In this document: positions 24,706 to 31,868 of the stretch, piece after piece
Layout: each line of letters begins with the position of its first letter
Numbering within the stretch: position 1 is the first letter of the stretch
Origin: JABDGC01 sp964449835
GTDB taxonomy: Bacteria; Pseudomonadota; Gammaproteobacteria; DSM-16500
Direction of reading: 5' to 3'
DNA: 31,868 bases
Assembly (NCBI GenBank): GCA_964449835.1
Contig: CAYVBZ010000022.1
Location: forward strand, 1 to 31,868
Notes under the pieces: generated by a model
The model's database searches: none
Told to the model about the DNA's origin: nothing
Seen by the model: the letters and a program-made list of their open reading frames with translations, nothing else
Made by a program: the position numbers and the translations under genes

Positions 24706-24714
24706 TGATATATT
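24706..24714 (+). promoter_or_regulatory. Extended -10 promoter giving a leaderless hrcA transcript
   Basis: TGATATATT at 24706-24714 contains an extended -10 (TG-N-TATATT). The next six bases reach the hrcA ATG at 24721, so transcription would begin at or next to the start codon. No Shine-Dalgarno precedes the ATG (the bases are TTTCACCT), consistent with a leaderless message. No good -35 is visible, as is common for extended -10 promoters. Confidence 0.45.
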
Positions 24715-24720
24715 TCACCT

Positions 24721-25773
24721 ATGAACGAACTGCCAGTTAATCAGCGTGCGCAGCAAGTACTCAAAGTACTGGTTGAACGCTATATCCAAGAAGGACATCC
24801 TGTGGCCTCGAAAACCATTGCCGAGGATTCCTCTTTAAAGTTGAGCTCCGCCACCATCCGCAATATTTTGGCTGATTTGGAGGCCAATGGCTATTTGACT
24901 TCCTTGCATACTTCTTCCGGACGTGTGCCAACGGGCATGGGCTACCGTTTTTTCGTAGACGCTTTAATTTCAGCGAAGCCCCTAGAAACCCAAGAAGTTC
25001 AAGAACTACGCAAACATCTTGATCCCGATTTGACCATGCCGGACTTACTCCATTGCGCCTCTTCTTTGCTCTCGGGGCTGACCCAATTGATTGGCGTTGT
25101 CAGTTTGCCCCGCCGAGATCGTGTGGTCCTACGTCAGGTTGAGTTTTTATCTCTGGCGAACCAAGACACACCGAATCGTGTTCTGGTTGTTTTAGTGCTA
25201 AGTGACCGTGAAGTCCAAAACCGAATTATTTATACCGATCGTTCTTATTCCCTATCTGAACTGCAGCAGGCCGCTAATTATTTGAATACACATTACTCTG
25301 GAAAGGATTTATTAGAAATCCGTAAGGAACTCACGGCTGCCATTCAATCCGATCAGGAAAATATTAACGAGCTGATTCAAACAGCCATCGCCATGGCGGA
25401 TAAAGCTTTCCCCGCGACGCAGCCGCCTAGCCAAGATTGTCTAATTGCCGGCCAAGCCAACCTTTTCCAATATTCCAATGAAATTGATATCCTTCGTTTG
25501 CGAAACTTGTTTGATGCTTTTACGCAAAAACAAGAAATTCTCGAGTTGCTCAGTCACTCCATTGAAGCTGAGAAGATTCAAATTTTTATTGGAAAAGAAG
25601 CTGGATATGAGATTTTTGATGATTGGAGTCTGGTGACCATGCCTTATTCCATCGACGGAAAAGGTGTCGGCAGCCTTGGGGTAATTGGTCCTCTCCGCAT
25701 GCCTTATGAACGCGCAATCTCCGCAGTGGATGTCACATCAAAATTATTGTCCGCGGTCTTGAATCAAGGATAA
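24721..25773 (+). CDS. hrcA: Heat-inducible transcription repressor HrcA
   Basis: HrcA represses chaperone genes by binding CIRCE operators, with GroEL helping it fold. The product is 350 residues. The N-terminal winged helix is RAQQVLKVLVERYIQEGHPVASKTIA, followed by LSSATIRNILADLEANGYLTSLHTSSGRVPTGMGYRFFVD, the family signature. The GAF-like and C-terminal domains end with GSLGVIGPLRMPYERAISAVD. Start is fixed by the conserved N-terminus (MNELPVNQRAQQ). It precedes grpE-dnaK-dnaJ as in Xanthomonas-type and several other proteobacterial heat-shock operons. I could not find a CIRCE inverted repeat (TTAGCACTC-N9-GAGTGCTAA) upstream of hrcA, grpE or dnaK, so its target may be elsewhere, such as groESL. 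Confidence 0.97.
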   Translation: MNELPVNQRAQQVLKVLVERYIQEGHPVASKTIAEDSSLKLSSATIRNILADLEANGYLTSLHTSSGRVPTGMGYRFFVDALISAKPLETQEVQELRKHLDPDLTMPDLLHCASSLLSGLTQLIGVVSLPRRDRVVLRQVEFLSLANQDTPNRVLVVLVLSDREVQNRIIYTDRSYSLSELQQAANYLNTHYSGKDLLEIRKELTAAIQSDQENINELIQTAIAMADKAFPATQPPSQDCLIAGQANLFQYSNEIDILRLRNLFDAFTQKQEILELLSHSIEAEKIQIFIGKEAGYEIFDDWSLVTMPYSIDGKGVGSLGVIGPLRMPYERAISAVDVTSKLLSAVLNQG

Positions 25774-25786
25774 ATAACCCGCATAT
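25758..25786 (+). promoter_or_regulatory. Sigma-32 heat-shock promoter upstream of grpE
   Basis: CTTGAA at 25758-25763 is a perfect sigma-32 -35 core, and CCGCATAT at 25779-25786 matches the -10 CCCCATNT at all but one base. The spacer is 15 nt. It overlaps the last codons of hrcA and would start grpE near 25793, just before GGAGG and the ATG at 25824. Confidence 0.65.
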
Positions 25787-25823
25787 ATAATATTACTCAA
25801 TTTTAGAGGTTGGAGGTTAAGTA

Positions 25824-26420
25824 ATGACAACCAAGTCATCGAACGAAGATATTGAAGCCAAGCTTGCAGCGCAGAACAAAAATCAGGGCAACGAGCAGCA
25901 AGGGCCCTTGCTGGACCTAGAAGATCCAGAAGCACCCAAGCTGGACCACGCTGCTTATGAAGACTTAATGAAGCAGTTAAACGAAGCAGAGCAAAAAAGC
26001 GCTCAATATTGGGACCGTATCTTGCGCATGCAAGCGGAAGTCGAAAATGCTGCCCGCCGCAGTGAGCGTGACCTTGCTAATGCGCATAAATATGCACTTG
26101 AAAAGTTTTTAACCGAGCTTTTACCAGTGATTGATAACTTGGAGCGGGCCATCTCAGCTGCCGAGGAAAGCAAGGCCGATGCTACCGCCATTCTGGAAGG
26201 GGTGAAATTGACCCTAAAAATGCTCTATGGCGTCTTGGAAAAAGTCGGAGTTCAGCAAATTAATCCTTTAAATGAAGCTTTCAACCCCTTGTTTCATGAG
26301 GCGGTTTCTATGCAGGCTGAGGCTGCTAAAGCCAGCGGTCTTGTTTTGGTTGTGCTGCAGAAAGGCTATTTATTGAACGATAGGCTGGTTAGGCCGGCAA
26401 TGGTTGTGGTTTCCAAATAA
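25824..26420 (+). CDS. grpE: Nucleotide exchange factor GrpE
   Basis: GrpE is the dimeric exchange factor that releases ADP from DnaK. The product is 198 residues. A Gln/Asn-rich N-terminus leads to a long coiled coil (LMKQLNEAEQKSAQYWDRIL through YALEKFLTELLPVIDNLERAI), the family signature. The C-terminal beta domain has GVKLTLKMLYGVLEKVGVQQI and F.PLFHEAVSM, ending YLLNDRLVRPAMVVVSK. GGAGG lies 7 nt before the ATG. It sits 50 nt after hrcA and 62 nt before dnaK, with its own sigma-32-type promoter. Confidence 0.97.
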   Translation: MTTKSSNEDIEAKLAAQNKNQGNEQQGPLLDLEDPEAPKLDHAAYEDLMKQLNEAEQKSAQYWDRILRMQAEVENAARRSERDLANAHKYALEKFLTELLPVIDNLERAISAAEESKADATAILEGVKLTLKMLYGVLEKVGVQQINPLNEAFNPLFHEAVSMQAEAAKASGLVLVVLQKGYLLNDRLVRPAMVVVSK

Positions 26421-26422
26421 GC

Positions 26423-26451
26423 ATTGAAAATCAAGTCCAGAGTCCCCATAT
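26423..26451 (+). promoter_or_regulatory. Sigma-32 heat-shock promoter upstream of dnaK
   Basis: ATTGAA at 26423-26428 (one base from CTTGAA) and a perfect CCCCATAT at 26444-26451 are 15 nt apart, the same spacing as the grpE promoter. It begins 2 nt after the grpE stop. Transcription would start near 26458, leaving a leader of about 25 nt before dnaK. Confidence 0.7.
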
Positions 26452-26482
26452 ATCTAACATAGACAATTAAAGCGGAGTCAAT

Positions 26483-28441
26483 ATGCCATCAAATAACATT
26501 ATCGGAATCGATCTAGGGACAACCAATTCCTGTGTAGCGGTCATGGAGGGTGACAAAGTTAAAGTAATCGTTAATTCCGAAGGTGACAGGACCACCCCAT
26601 CTGTGGTGGCTTACCTCGATAACGGTGAAACGCTGGTGGGACAGCCCGCCAAACGGCAAGCAGTGACCAATGCACATAATACAGTTTATGCCGCTAAGCG
26701 TCTGATTGGACGCCGCTATGATGAAGAAATGGTGCGTCATACGCAGAAAATGGTGCCTTACAAAATTGTTAAGGCTGAGAACGGCGATGCTTGGGTCGAG
26801 GTCCATGGCAAGAAAATTGCGCCTCCGCAGATTTCCGCTGAAGTATTAATGAAGATGAAGAAAACCGCCGAGGATTATCTCGGCCATGAAGTCAAAGAAG
26901 CAGTGATCACGGTTCCTGCTTATTTCAACGACTCTCAACGTCAGGCCACCAAAGATGCTGGACGGATCGCTGGCCTTGAAGTGAAGCGCATCATTAACGA
27001 ACCCACAGCGGCCGCTTTAGCTTTCGGGCTGGACAAGAAGCCTGGTAATCGCAAAATCGCAGTCTACGATTTAGGCGGCGGTACCTTTGATATATCCATT
27101 ATCGAAATCGCTGAAGTTGAAGGCGAGCATCAATTCGAAGTGTTGGCCACCAATGGCGACACCTTCTTGGGCGGCGAAGACTTTGACCTGCGTTTAGTTA
27201 ATTATCTCATTGAAGATTTTAAAAAAAGCAGCGGCATTGATTTGCATAATGATCCCTTAGCTTTACAACGTCTCAAGGAGGCCGCGGAAAAGGCGAAGAT
27301 TGAACTTTCTTCCGCGCAGCAAACCGATGTTAATCTGCCTTATATTACAGCGGATGCTTCGGGGCCGAAACATCTCAATATTAAGTTGACCCGCGCCAAG
27401 CTTGAGTCCCTGGTGGAAGATTTAGTTGAACGCTCCATTGAGCCCTGCCGTTTGGCACTCAAAGATGCTGGTTTGCCGGTTGACAAGATCGAAGACGTCA
27501 TCTTGGTAGGCGGTCAAACCCGTATGCCGATGGTGCAAGAAACCGTGCGCAAATTTTTTGGCAAAGAGCCGCGAAAAGACATTAACCCCGATGAGGCGGT
27601 GGCGATCGGCGCCGCGGTGCAGGGCGCAGTGCTTTCGGGTGCAATCAAAGACGTTTTACTGCTGGATGTCATTCCGCTTTCCCTGGGGATTGAGACCATG
27701 GGCGGCGTCATGACCAAAATCATCGAAAAAAATACGACGATCCCAACCCGCGCGAACCAGATCTTTTCGACAGCGGCGGACAGTCAAACGGCAGTGACCA
27801 TTCACGTGCTGCAAGGTGAGCGTGAAATGGCCTCGGCCAATAAATCCCTGGGCCGCTTTGACCTAACCGATATTCCACCCGCGCCACGCGGCATGCCGCA
27901 AATCGAAGTGACCTTTGACGTGGATGCGAATGGTATTTTGCATGTGTCTGCTAAAGATAAGGCCACCGGCAAGCAACAGTCTATCGTGATACGCGCTTCA
28001 AGCGGTCTGTCCGAAGATGAAATCAAGCGCATGGTGCAAGATGCGGAAGTCCATGCTGCCGAGGATAAAAAATTCCATGACTTAGTCTCGGCCCGCAATC
28101 AAGCAGACAGCTTGGTCCACGCCGTCACGAAATCTTTGAAAGAGGCAGGCGATAAAGTCTCGGCGGAAGAACGCAGAACCATTGAAAGCGCCGTCGAAGA
28201 TTTGAAGGCAGCTATCAAGACGGAAGACAAGGAAATCATTGATAAGAAGACGCAAGCCTTAACAGAAGCTTCTTCCAAGATGGCGGAACATTTATACGCG
28301 CAAGCGGGAGCAGCTGGCCAACAGGCAGGCGGCCCTCAAGGCGCACAAGAAGGCGCCGCTCACTCGCAGAAGAAAGATGATTCTGTGGTGGATGCTGAGT
28401 TTGAAGAAGTGAAAGGCGATGACGACAAAAAAGGAAGCTAA
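26483..28441 (+). CDS. dnaK: Chaperone DnaK (Hsp70)
   Basis: DnaK is the central ATP-driven Hsp70 chaperone. The product is 652 residues, slightly longer than E. coli (638). The ATPase domain shows IGIDLGTTNSCVAVMEG, VITVPAYFNDSQRQATKDAG, INEPTAAALAFG, IAVYDLGGGTFDISIIE and VGGQTRMP. The linker is KDVLLLDVIPLSLG, followed by the substrate-binding domain (TTIPTR, VTFDVDANGILHVSAKDK) and helical lid. The tail ends EEVKGDDDKKGS; the acidic EEVK is typical. It is transcribed from its own heat-shock promoter and the grpE promoter, and precedes dnaJ with a hairpin between. Confidence 0.99.
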   Translation: MPSNNIIGIDLGTTNSCVAVMEGDKVKVIVNSEGDRTTPSVVAYLDNGETLVGQPAKRQAVTNAHNTVYAAKRLIGRRYDEEMVRHTQKMVPYKIVKAENGDAWVEVHGKKIAPPQISAEVLMKMKKTAEDYLGHEVKEAVITVPAYFNDSQRQATKDAGRIAGLEVKRIINEPTAAALAFGLDKKPGNRKIAVYDLGGGTFDISIIEIAEVEGEHQFEVLATNGDTFLGGEDFDLRLVNYLIEDFKKSSGIDLHNDPLALQRLKEAAEKAKIELSSAQQTDVNLPYITADASGPKHLNIKLTRAKLESLVEDLVERSIEPCRLALKDAGLPVDKIEDVILVGGQTRMPMVQETVRKFFGKEPRKDINPDEAVAIGAAVQGAVLSGAIKDVLLLDVIPLSLGIETMGGVMTKIIEKNTTIPTRANQIFSTAADSQTAVTIHVLQGEREMASANKSLGRFDLTDIPPAPRGMPQIEVTFDVDANGILHVSAKDKATGKQQSIVIRASSGLSEDEIKRMVQDAEVHAAEDKKFHDLVSARNQADSLVHAVTKSLKEAGDKVSAEERRTIESAVEDLKAAIKTEDKEIIDKKTQALTEASSKMAEHLYAQAGAAGQQAGGPQGAQEGAAHSQKKDDSVVDAEFEEVKGDDDKKGS

Positions 28442-28469
28442 AGCAAACGGTTAATATTAAATGAGGAGC

Positions 28470-28499
28470 GTCCCGCGGCTTGTCCTTAAGCCGCGGGAC
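28470..28499 (+). terminator. Hairpin between dnaK and dnaJ, attenuator-like and repeat-derived
   Basis: GTCCCGCGGCTT (28470-28481) pairs perfectly with AAGCCGCGGGAC (28488-28499) around a 6-nt loop GTCCTT, and AATTTTT follows. The 12-bp GC-rich stem with a short U-run can act as a partial terminator or RNA-stability element, lowering dnaJ relative to dnaK. The first 16 bases match the inverted repeat at 12042-12057 exactly, so it is a shortened member of that repeat family. Confidence 0.75.
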
Positions 28500-28519
28500 A
28501 ATTTTTATATGAGTTTTTT

Positions 28520-29641
28520 ATGACAAAAGCAGATTACTACGAAACACTCGGCCTTTCCCGAGATGCCTCTCCGGATGAAATCAAGCAAGCCTATCGCCGC
28601 TTGGCTATGAAGCACCATCCCGACCGCAATGCCCACGATAAGGTAGCAGAGGAAAAATTCAAACAGGTCAAGGAAGCCTATGAAATTCTTTCCGACGACC
28701 GAAAACGCGCTGCTTATGATCAATTTGGTCACGCCGCTGCCGCCGGGGGTGGCGCCGGCGGTTTTGGCGACTTCAATTTCAGCGATGTTTTCGGCGATGT
28801 CTTCGGCGATATTTTCGGTGCCATGCGCAATGCCGGCGGAGCGGAACGCGGTGCGGATTTGCGTTACCAAATTGAAATCACGCTGGAAGACGCTGTTTTT
28901 GGAAAAGCACAAGAAATTTCTTTTGCCACCTTCGTTGCCTGTACCGACTGTAAGGGGTCTGGCGCAAAAAAAGGTTCCAGTCCAGCAACCTGTCACGATT
29001 GCGATGGCCATGGACAAATTCGTCTGCAACGAGGCTTTTTCTCTGTGCAGCAAACCTGTCCCACCTGCCGAGGTAAAGGAAAGGTCATCACAGACCCCTG
29101 CCCGGGTTGTCGTGGACAGGGGCGGCGTAAACAAAATAAAAAATTATCCGTCAAAATTCCGCCGGGCGTGGACAACGGTGACCGCATTCGTTTAGCAGGT
29201 GAAGGGGAAGCGGGTGAGGCCGGTTCTCATCCAGGAGACCTCTATGTTGAAATTCATCTCAAACCCCATCCTATTTTTGAGCGCGACGGCAAAGACTTGC
29301 ATTGTGATGTACCTATTAGCTTTACACTCGCTACTTTAGGCGGTGAATTGGATGTGCCGACCTTAAGCGGCCGTGTGCAATTAAAAGTGCCGCCTGAAAC
29401 GCAGACTGGCAAAGCGTTTCGCTTACGCGGAATGGGCGTCCCGTCAGTGCGTGGCGGGAGCAAAGGAGATACGATCTGCCGGATTGTTGTAGAAACACCG
29501 GTCAATTTAACGGCCAAGCAAAAAGAAATTCTCAAAACGTTTGAAGACACTTTATCGACCAGCAACAGTAAAAAGCATAATCCCAAGGCAACCACTTGGT
29601 TTGACAAGGTCAAAAAGTTTTTTGAAGACATGAAGTTTTAA
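28520..29641 (+). CDS. dnaJ: Co-chaperone DnaJ (Hsp40)
   Basis: DnaJ delivers substrates to DnaK and stimulates its ATPase. The product is 373 residues. The J domain contains the essential HPD (MKHHPDRN, about residues 31-38). A Gly/Phe-rich linker follows (GGFGDFNFSDVFGDVFGDIFG). The zinc region has four CxxCxGxG motifs: CTDCKGSG, CHDCDGHG, CPTCRGKG and CPGCRGQG. The C-terminal substrate domains follow. The ATG has only GAG 6 nt upstream, a weak ribosome site, and is preceded by the hairpin at 28470-28499, so expression below DnaK is likely. It is 13 nt before greA. Confidence 0.98.
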   Translation: MTKADYYETLGLSRDASPDEIKQAYRRLAMKHHPDRNAHDKVAEEKFKQVKEAYEILSDDRKRAAYDQFGHAAAAGGGAGGFGDFNFSDVFGDVFGDIFGAMRNAGGAERGADLRYQIEITLEDAVFGKAQEISFATFVACTDCKGSGAKKGSSPATCHDCDGHGQIRLQRGFFSVQQTCPTCRGKGKVITDPCPGCRGQGRRKQNKKLSVKIPPGVDNGDRIRLAGEGEAGEAGSHPGDLYVEIHLKPHPIFERDGKDLHCDVPISFTLATLGGELDVPTLSGRVQLKVPPETQTGKAFRLRGMGVPSVRGGSKGDTICRIVVETPVNLTAKQKEILKTFEDTLSTSNSKKHNPKATTWFDKVKKFFEDMKF

Positions 29642-29654
29642 TGGAAGGAAGAAA

Positions 29655-30140
29655 ATGATGACGATAAGCCGAGTGCCGATGACCATGCAAGGCGCGAAGA
29701 AATTGCGCGAAGAGCTGGAGCACCTAAAAACAACCGAAAGACCGCGTGTGATTCAAGCGATCGCTGAAGCGCGTGCGCATGGCGATTTAAAAGAAAACGC
29801 AGAATATCATGCCGCCCGTGAGTCACAAGGCTTTATTGAAGGCCGCATCATGGAAATTGAATCAAAACTTTCCGTGGCGCAAGTGATTGACGTGACTCAA
29901 ATTGAAAACACCGGACGCGTTATTTTTGGTTCAACTGTCAGCCTCATTAAAACGGAAACAAATGAATCAGTCACTTATACGATTGTAGGAGAGGATGAAG
30001 CGGATTTAAACCTGAATAAAATTTCGGTCACTTCACCGATTTCCCGTGCGATGGTTGGGAAGTACGAGGGCGATGTGATTGAGCTAAAAACCGCGGAAAT
30101 GGTGGTTCTTTATGAAGTTGTTAAAGTTGAACATATTTAA
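29655..30140 (+). CDS. greA: Transcription elongation factor GreA
   Basis: GreA rescues backtracked RNA polymerase by stimulating transcript cleavage. The product is 161 residues from the first ATG, or 160 from the ATG at 29658, which is better spaced (7 nt) from AAGGAA. The N-terminal coiled coil has VPMTMQGAKKLREELEHLKTTERPRVI and AHGDLKENAEYHAARESQGFIEGRI with the acidic tip residues. The C-terminal FKBP-like domain follows with VGEDEADLNLNKISVTSPISRAMVGK. It lies directly after dnaJ and before rlmE, suggesting the chaperone transcript continues into it. Confidence 0.97.
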   Translation: MMTISRVPMTMQGAKKLREELEHLKTTERPRVIQAIAEARAHGDLKENAEYHAARESQGFIEGRIMEIESKLSVAQVIDVTQIENTGRVIFGSTVSLIKTETNESVTYTIVGEDEADLNLNKISVTSPISRAMVGKYEGDVIELKTAEMVVLYEVVKVEHI

Positions 30141-30160
30141 ACAAACGGTTAGCTATTTCA

Positions 30161-30784
30161 ATGTGCCCTAAACGTATTACGAGCAGCCGTCAGTGGCTCA
30201 AAGAACATTTTTCAGATGTTTATGTGAAGCAGGCGCAGAAAAGCGGCTATCGGTCGCGGGCTGTCTATAAGTTGTTGGAGATTCAGGAGCGAGACCGGCT
30301 TTTTAAACCCGGCATGATTGTGATTGATCTGGGTGCTGCGCCTGGCAGTTGGTCGCAGCTCGTGACAAAGCTCATTGGGAAACACGGTCGAATCATTGCA
30401 ATGGATCTATTGCCGATGGCGCCGCTTCCTCGCGTGGAATTTATTCAGGGAGATTTTAGCGAGCCCGGAATACAGCAAAAAGTGCTGGAAGCGGTAGGTG
30501 AGTCAAAAGTAGATTGGGTCATCTCGGACATGGCGCCTAATTTTAGCGGCATTGATAGCGTGGACCTGCTGCGTTCAATTGGCTTGGCTGAGTCAGCCCT
30601 CGAATTCGCGCTCAAGGTGCTACCCAGTTTTGGCGGTTTTTTGATCAAGGTTTTCCAGGGCGAAGGTTTTGAAGATTTTCTAAAGGCGGTGAGAGGCTGC
30701 TTTAAAAAAGTACTAATTCGAAAACCTAAGGCTTCGCGTGAGCGATCGCGGGAGGTTTATATCGTGGCCGTTGGTAGAAAGTAG
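30161..30784 (+). CDS. rlmE: 23S rRNA 2'-O-ribose methyltransferase RlmE (FtsJ)
   Basis: RlmE methylates U2552 in the 23S A-loop using S-adenosylmethionine and aids late 50S assembly. The product is 207 residues, the family length. The catalytic Lys-Asp-Lys-Glu set is visible: Lys in QKSGYRSRAVYKL, Asp in VISDMAPNFSG, Lys in FLIKVFQGEGF, Glu in RSREVYIV. The SAM-binding loop is VIDLGAAPGSWSQ. It precedes ftsH, as in the heat-inducible rlmE-ftsH pair of E. coli. Its start has no strong Shine-Dalgarno, only GGTTAG 7-12 nt upstream. Confidence 0.96.
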   Translation: MCPKRITSSRQWLKEHFSDVYVKQAQKSGYRSRAVYKLLEIQERDRLFKPGMIVIDLGAAPGSWSQLVTKLIGKHGRIIAMDLLPMAPLPRVEFIQGDFSEPGIQQKVLEAVGESKVDWVISDMAPNFSGIDSVDLLRSIGLAESALEFALKVLPSFGGFLIKVFQGEGFEDFLKAVRGCFKKVLIRKPKASRERSREVYIVAVGRK

Positions 30785-30856
30785 TTTATCGCTTTTAGAT
30801 CAGGTATGATTCAAATTATAGGGTCAGCTAAACCATTGTGATAAGGGGTCCATCAA

Positions 30857-31868
30857 GTGAACGATACAATTAAGACTATTTTATTGTGGATGGTCATTGG
30901 GGTTATTCTTATCACCTTGTTCAATAACTTTGGGCCGCAACAAAGCTCCGAAGAGCGCTTGAGCTATTCCACCTTTATCAACGATGTGAAACAAGGCAAT
31001 GTGCGTGCCGTCACCATCACGGAACAGAATTTAAGAGGCGTTTTTCATAATAATAAAGTTTTTACGACCTATCTTCCCATGCGCCAAGATTCTACTTTAT
31101 TACCGCTTCTCCTGGACAAGGGCGTGGTGATTAAAGGCAAGCCGCCGGAACAGCCGGGTCTTTGGATCCACTTATTAAATCTGCTGCCTTGGATTGTCCT
31201 GATTGGCATTTGGATTTATGTCTTAAGACAGCAAGCTGGTATTGGCAAAGGGGGCGCCTTTTCTTTTGGCCGCAGCCGTGCGCGCTTGCTCGGTGAAGAC
31301 CAAGTCAAAATTACCTTTGCGGATGTGGCGGGCGTCGAAGAAGCGAAGGAAGAAGTCAAAGAATTAGTCGAATTTCTGCGTGACCCTGGCAAGTTTCAAC
31401 GTCTCGGCGGCAAAATTCCCCGCGGCGTGCTCTTGATCGGCCCACCCGGAACCGGGAAAACGCTTTTAGCCAGAGCAGTTGCCGGTGAAGCCAAGGTGCC
31501 TTTCTTCACTATTTCCGGCTCAGATTTTGTGGAAATGTTTGTGGGTGTCGGCGCCTCGCGCGTGAGGGACATGTTTGATCAAGCGAAAAAACAAGCACCT
31601 TGCATAATCTTTATTGATGAAATAGATGCTGTCGGCCGTCATCGTGGCGCGGGTTTAGGGGGTGGACATGATGAGCGTGAGCAGACCTTGAATCAACTCT
31701 TAGTTGAAATGGACGGTTTTCAAGGAAATGAGGGCGTGATTGTTGTTGCCGCAACCAACCGTCCGGATGTGCTGGATCCTGCCTTGTTAAGACCAGGCCG
31801 TTTTGATCGTCAAGTTGTGGTCTCTTTGCCGGATGTTCGCGGCCGTGAACAAATCATGAAAGTACACA
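30857..31868 (+). CDS. ftsH: ATP-dependent zinc metalloprotease FtsH, 3' end outside the window
   Basis: FtsH is the inner-membrane AAA+ protease that degrades misassembled membrane proteins and sigma-32. The first 337 codons are present. The start is a GTG at 30857 with AAGGGG 8 nt upstream. The N-terminus has a first membrane helix (ILLWMVIGVILITLF), a periplasmic domain, and a second membrane helix near residue 110-125 (LLPWIVLIGIWIYVL). The AAA domain shows TFADVAGVEEAKEEV, Walker A GPPGTGKTLLARA, the pore loop region FVEMFVGVGASRVRDMF, Walker B IIFIDEIDAVG and RRG-type region ATNRPDVLDPALLRPGRFDRQ. The zinc-protease domain (HEXXH) lies beyond the edge. Since FtsH controls sigma-32 stability, it fits beside the sigma-32 promoters of grpE and dnaK. 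Confidence 0.97.
   Translation, partial: MNDTIKTILLWMVIGVILITLFNNFGPQQSSEERLSYSTFINDVKQGNVRAVTITEQNLRGVFHNNKVFTTYLPMRQDSTLLPLLLDKGVVIKGKPPEQPGLWIHLLNLLPWIVLIGIWIYVLRQQAGIGKGGAFSFGRSRARLLGEDQVKITFADVAGVEEAKEEVKELVEFLRDPGKFQRLGGKIPRGVLLIGPPGTGKTLLARAVAGEAKVPFFTISGSDFVEMFVGVGASRVRDMFDQAKKQAPCIIFIDEIDAVGRHRGAGLGGGHDEREQTLNQLLVEMDGFQGNEGVIVVAATNRPDVLDPALLRPGRFDRQVVVSLPDVRGREQIMKVH

Noticed and set aside
24640..24720. CIRCE operator upstream of hrcA
   Set aside because: No TTAGCACTC/GAGTGCTAA-like inverted repeat is present here, or upstream of grpE or dnaK.
28505..29134. 209-residue minus-strand ORF opposite dnaJ
   Set aside because: Antisense of the well-conserved dnaJ frame; no recognisable motifs.

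Overview
The window looks like chromosomal DNA of a gammaproteobacterium, most likely one with an intracellular, Legionellales/Coxiellaceae-like lifestyle. The housekeeping genes (nagZ, fadE, htpG, yajQ, rne, rluC, fur, recN, nadK, hrcA-grpE-dnaK-dnaJ, greA, rlmE, ftsH) are all of gammaproteobacterial type. Between them sit proteins expected of a host-associated bacterium: a cholera-toxin-A-like ADP-ribosyltransferase without a signal peptide, a large glycine-rich multi-hairpin membrane protein, and a UMP synthase that reads like the animal enzyme. The lineage is my inference from gene content; no database search was possible.

Layout. 1-1650 is an accessory stretch: a palindromic repeat, a DUF2442-type small protein, a secreted protein with a fresh 21-bp tandem duplication, and a short possible transposase remnant next to a 35-bp-spaced direct repeat. 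1654-7763 is a tight plus-strand operon: nagZ (cell-wall recycling), hpt (purine salvage), fadE (acyl-CoA dehydrogenase) and a membrane alkaline-phosphatase-superfamily enzyme coupled to fadE by a 4-bp overlap. htpG follows behind an intergenic region with two facing DnaA boxes. 9964-15434 is a second accessory zone: the ADP-ribosyltransferase with its own strong promoter, a small orphan gene, yajQ, a long perfect-arm hairpin repeat, a LysR regulator, and the 712-residue membrane protein.

15376-20159 on the minus strand reads rne -> UMP synthase -> pyrD, with 2- and 15-nt gaps. The last three steps of UMP synthesis (dihydroorotate to UMP) are therefore made from one transcript downstream of RNase E. 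A long rne leader carries a 41-codon ORF. rluC and fur run rightward; nadK-recN run leftward. The right end is the heat-shock block hrcA, grpE, dnaK, dnaJ, followed by greA, rlmE and ftsH (cut by the window edge).

Regulation visible in the sequence: hrcA appears leaderless (extended -10 placed so that transcription starts at the ATG). No CIRCE operator is visible at hrcA, grpE or dnaK. Instead grpE and dnaK each have a sigma-32-type promoter with the same 15-nt spacer. dnaK and dnaJ are separated by a 12-bp GC-rich hairpin plus U-run that shares 16 nt with the hairpin repeat at 12038. The most interesting items are the ADP-ribosyltransferase (10247-11164), the eukaryote-like UMP synthase (16444-17838) and the five-repeat membrane protein (13296-15434). 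No tRNA, rRNA or CRISPR was seen.
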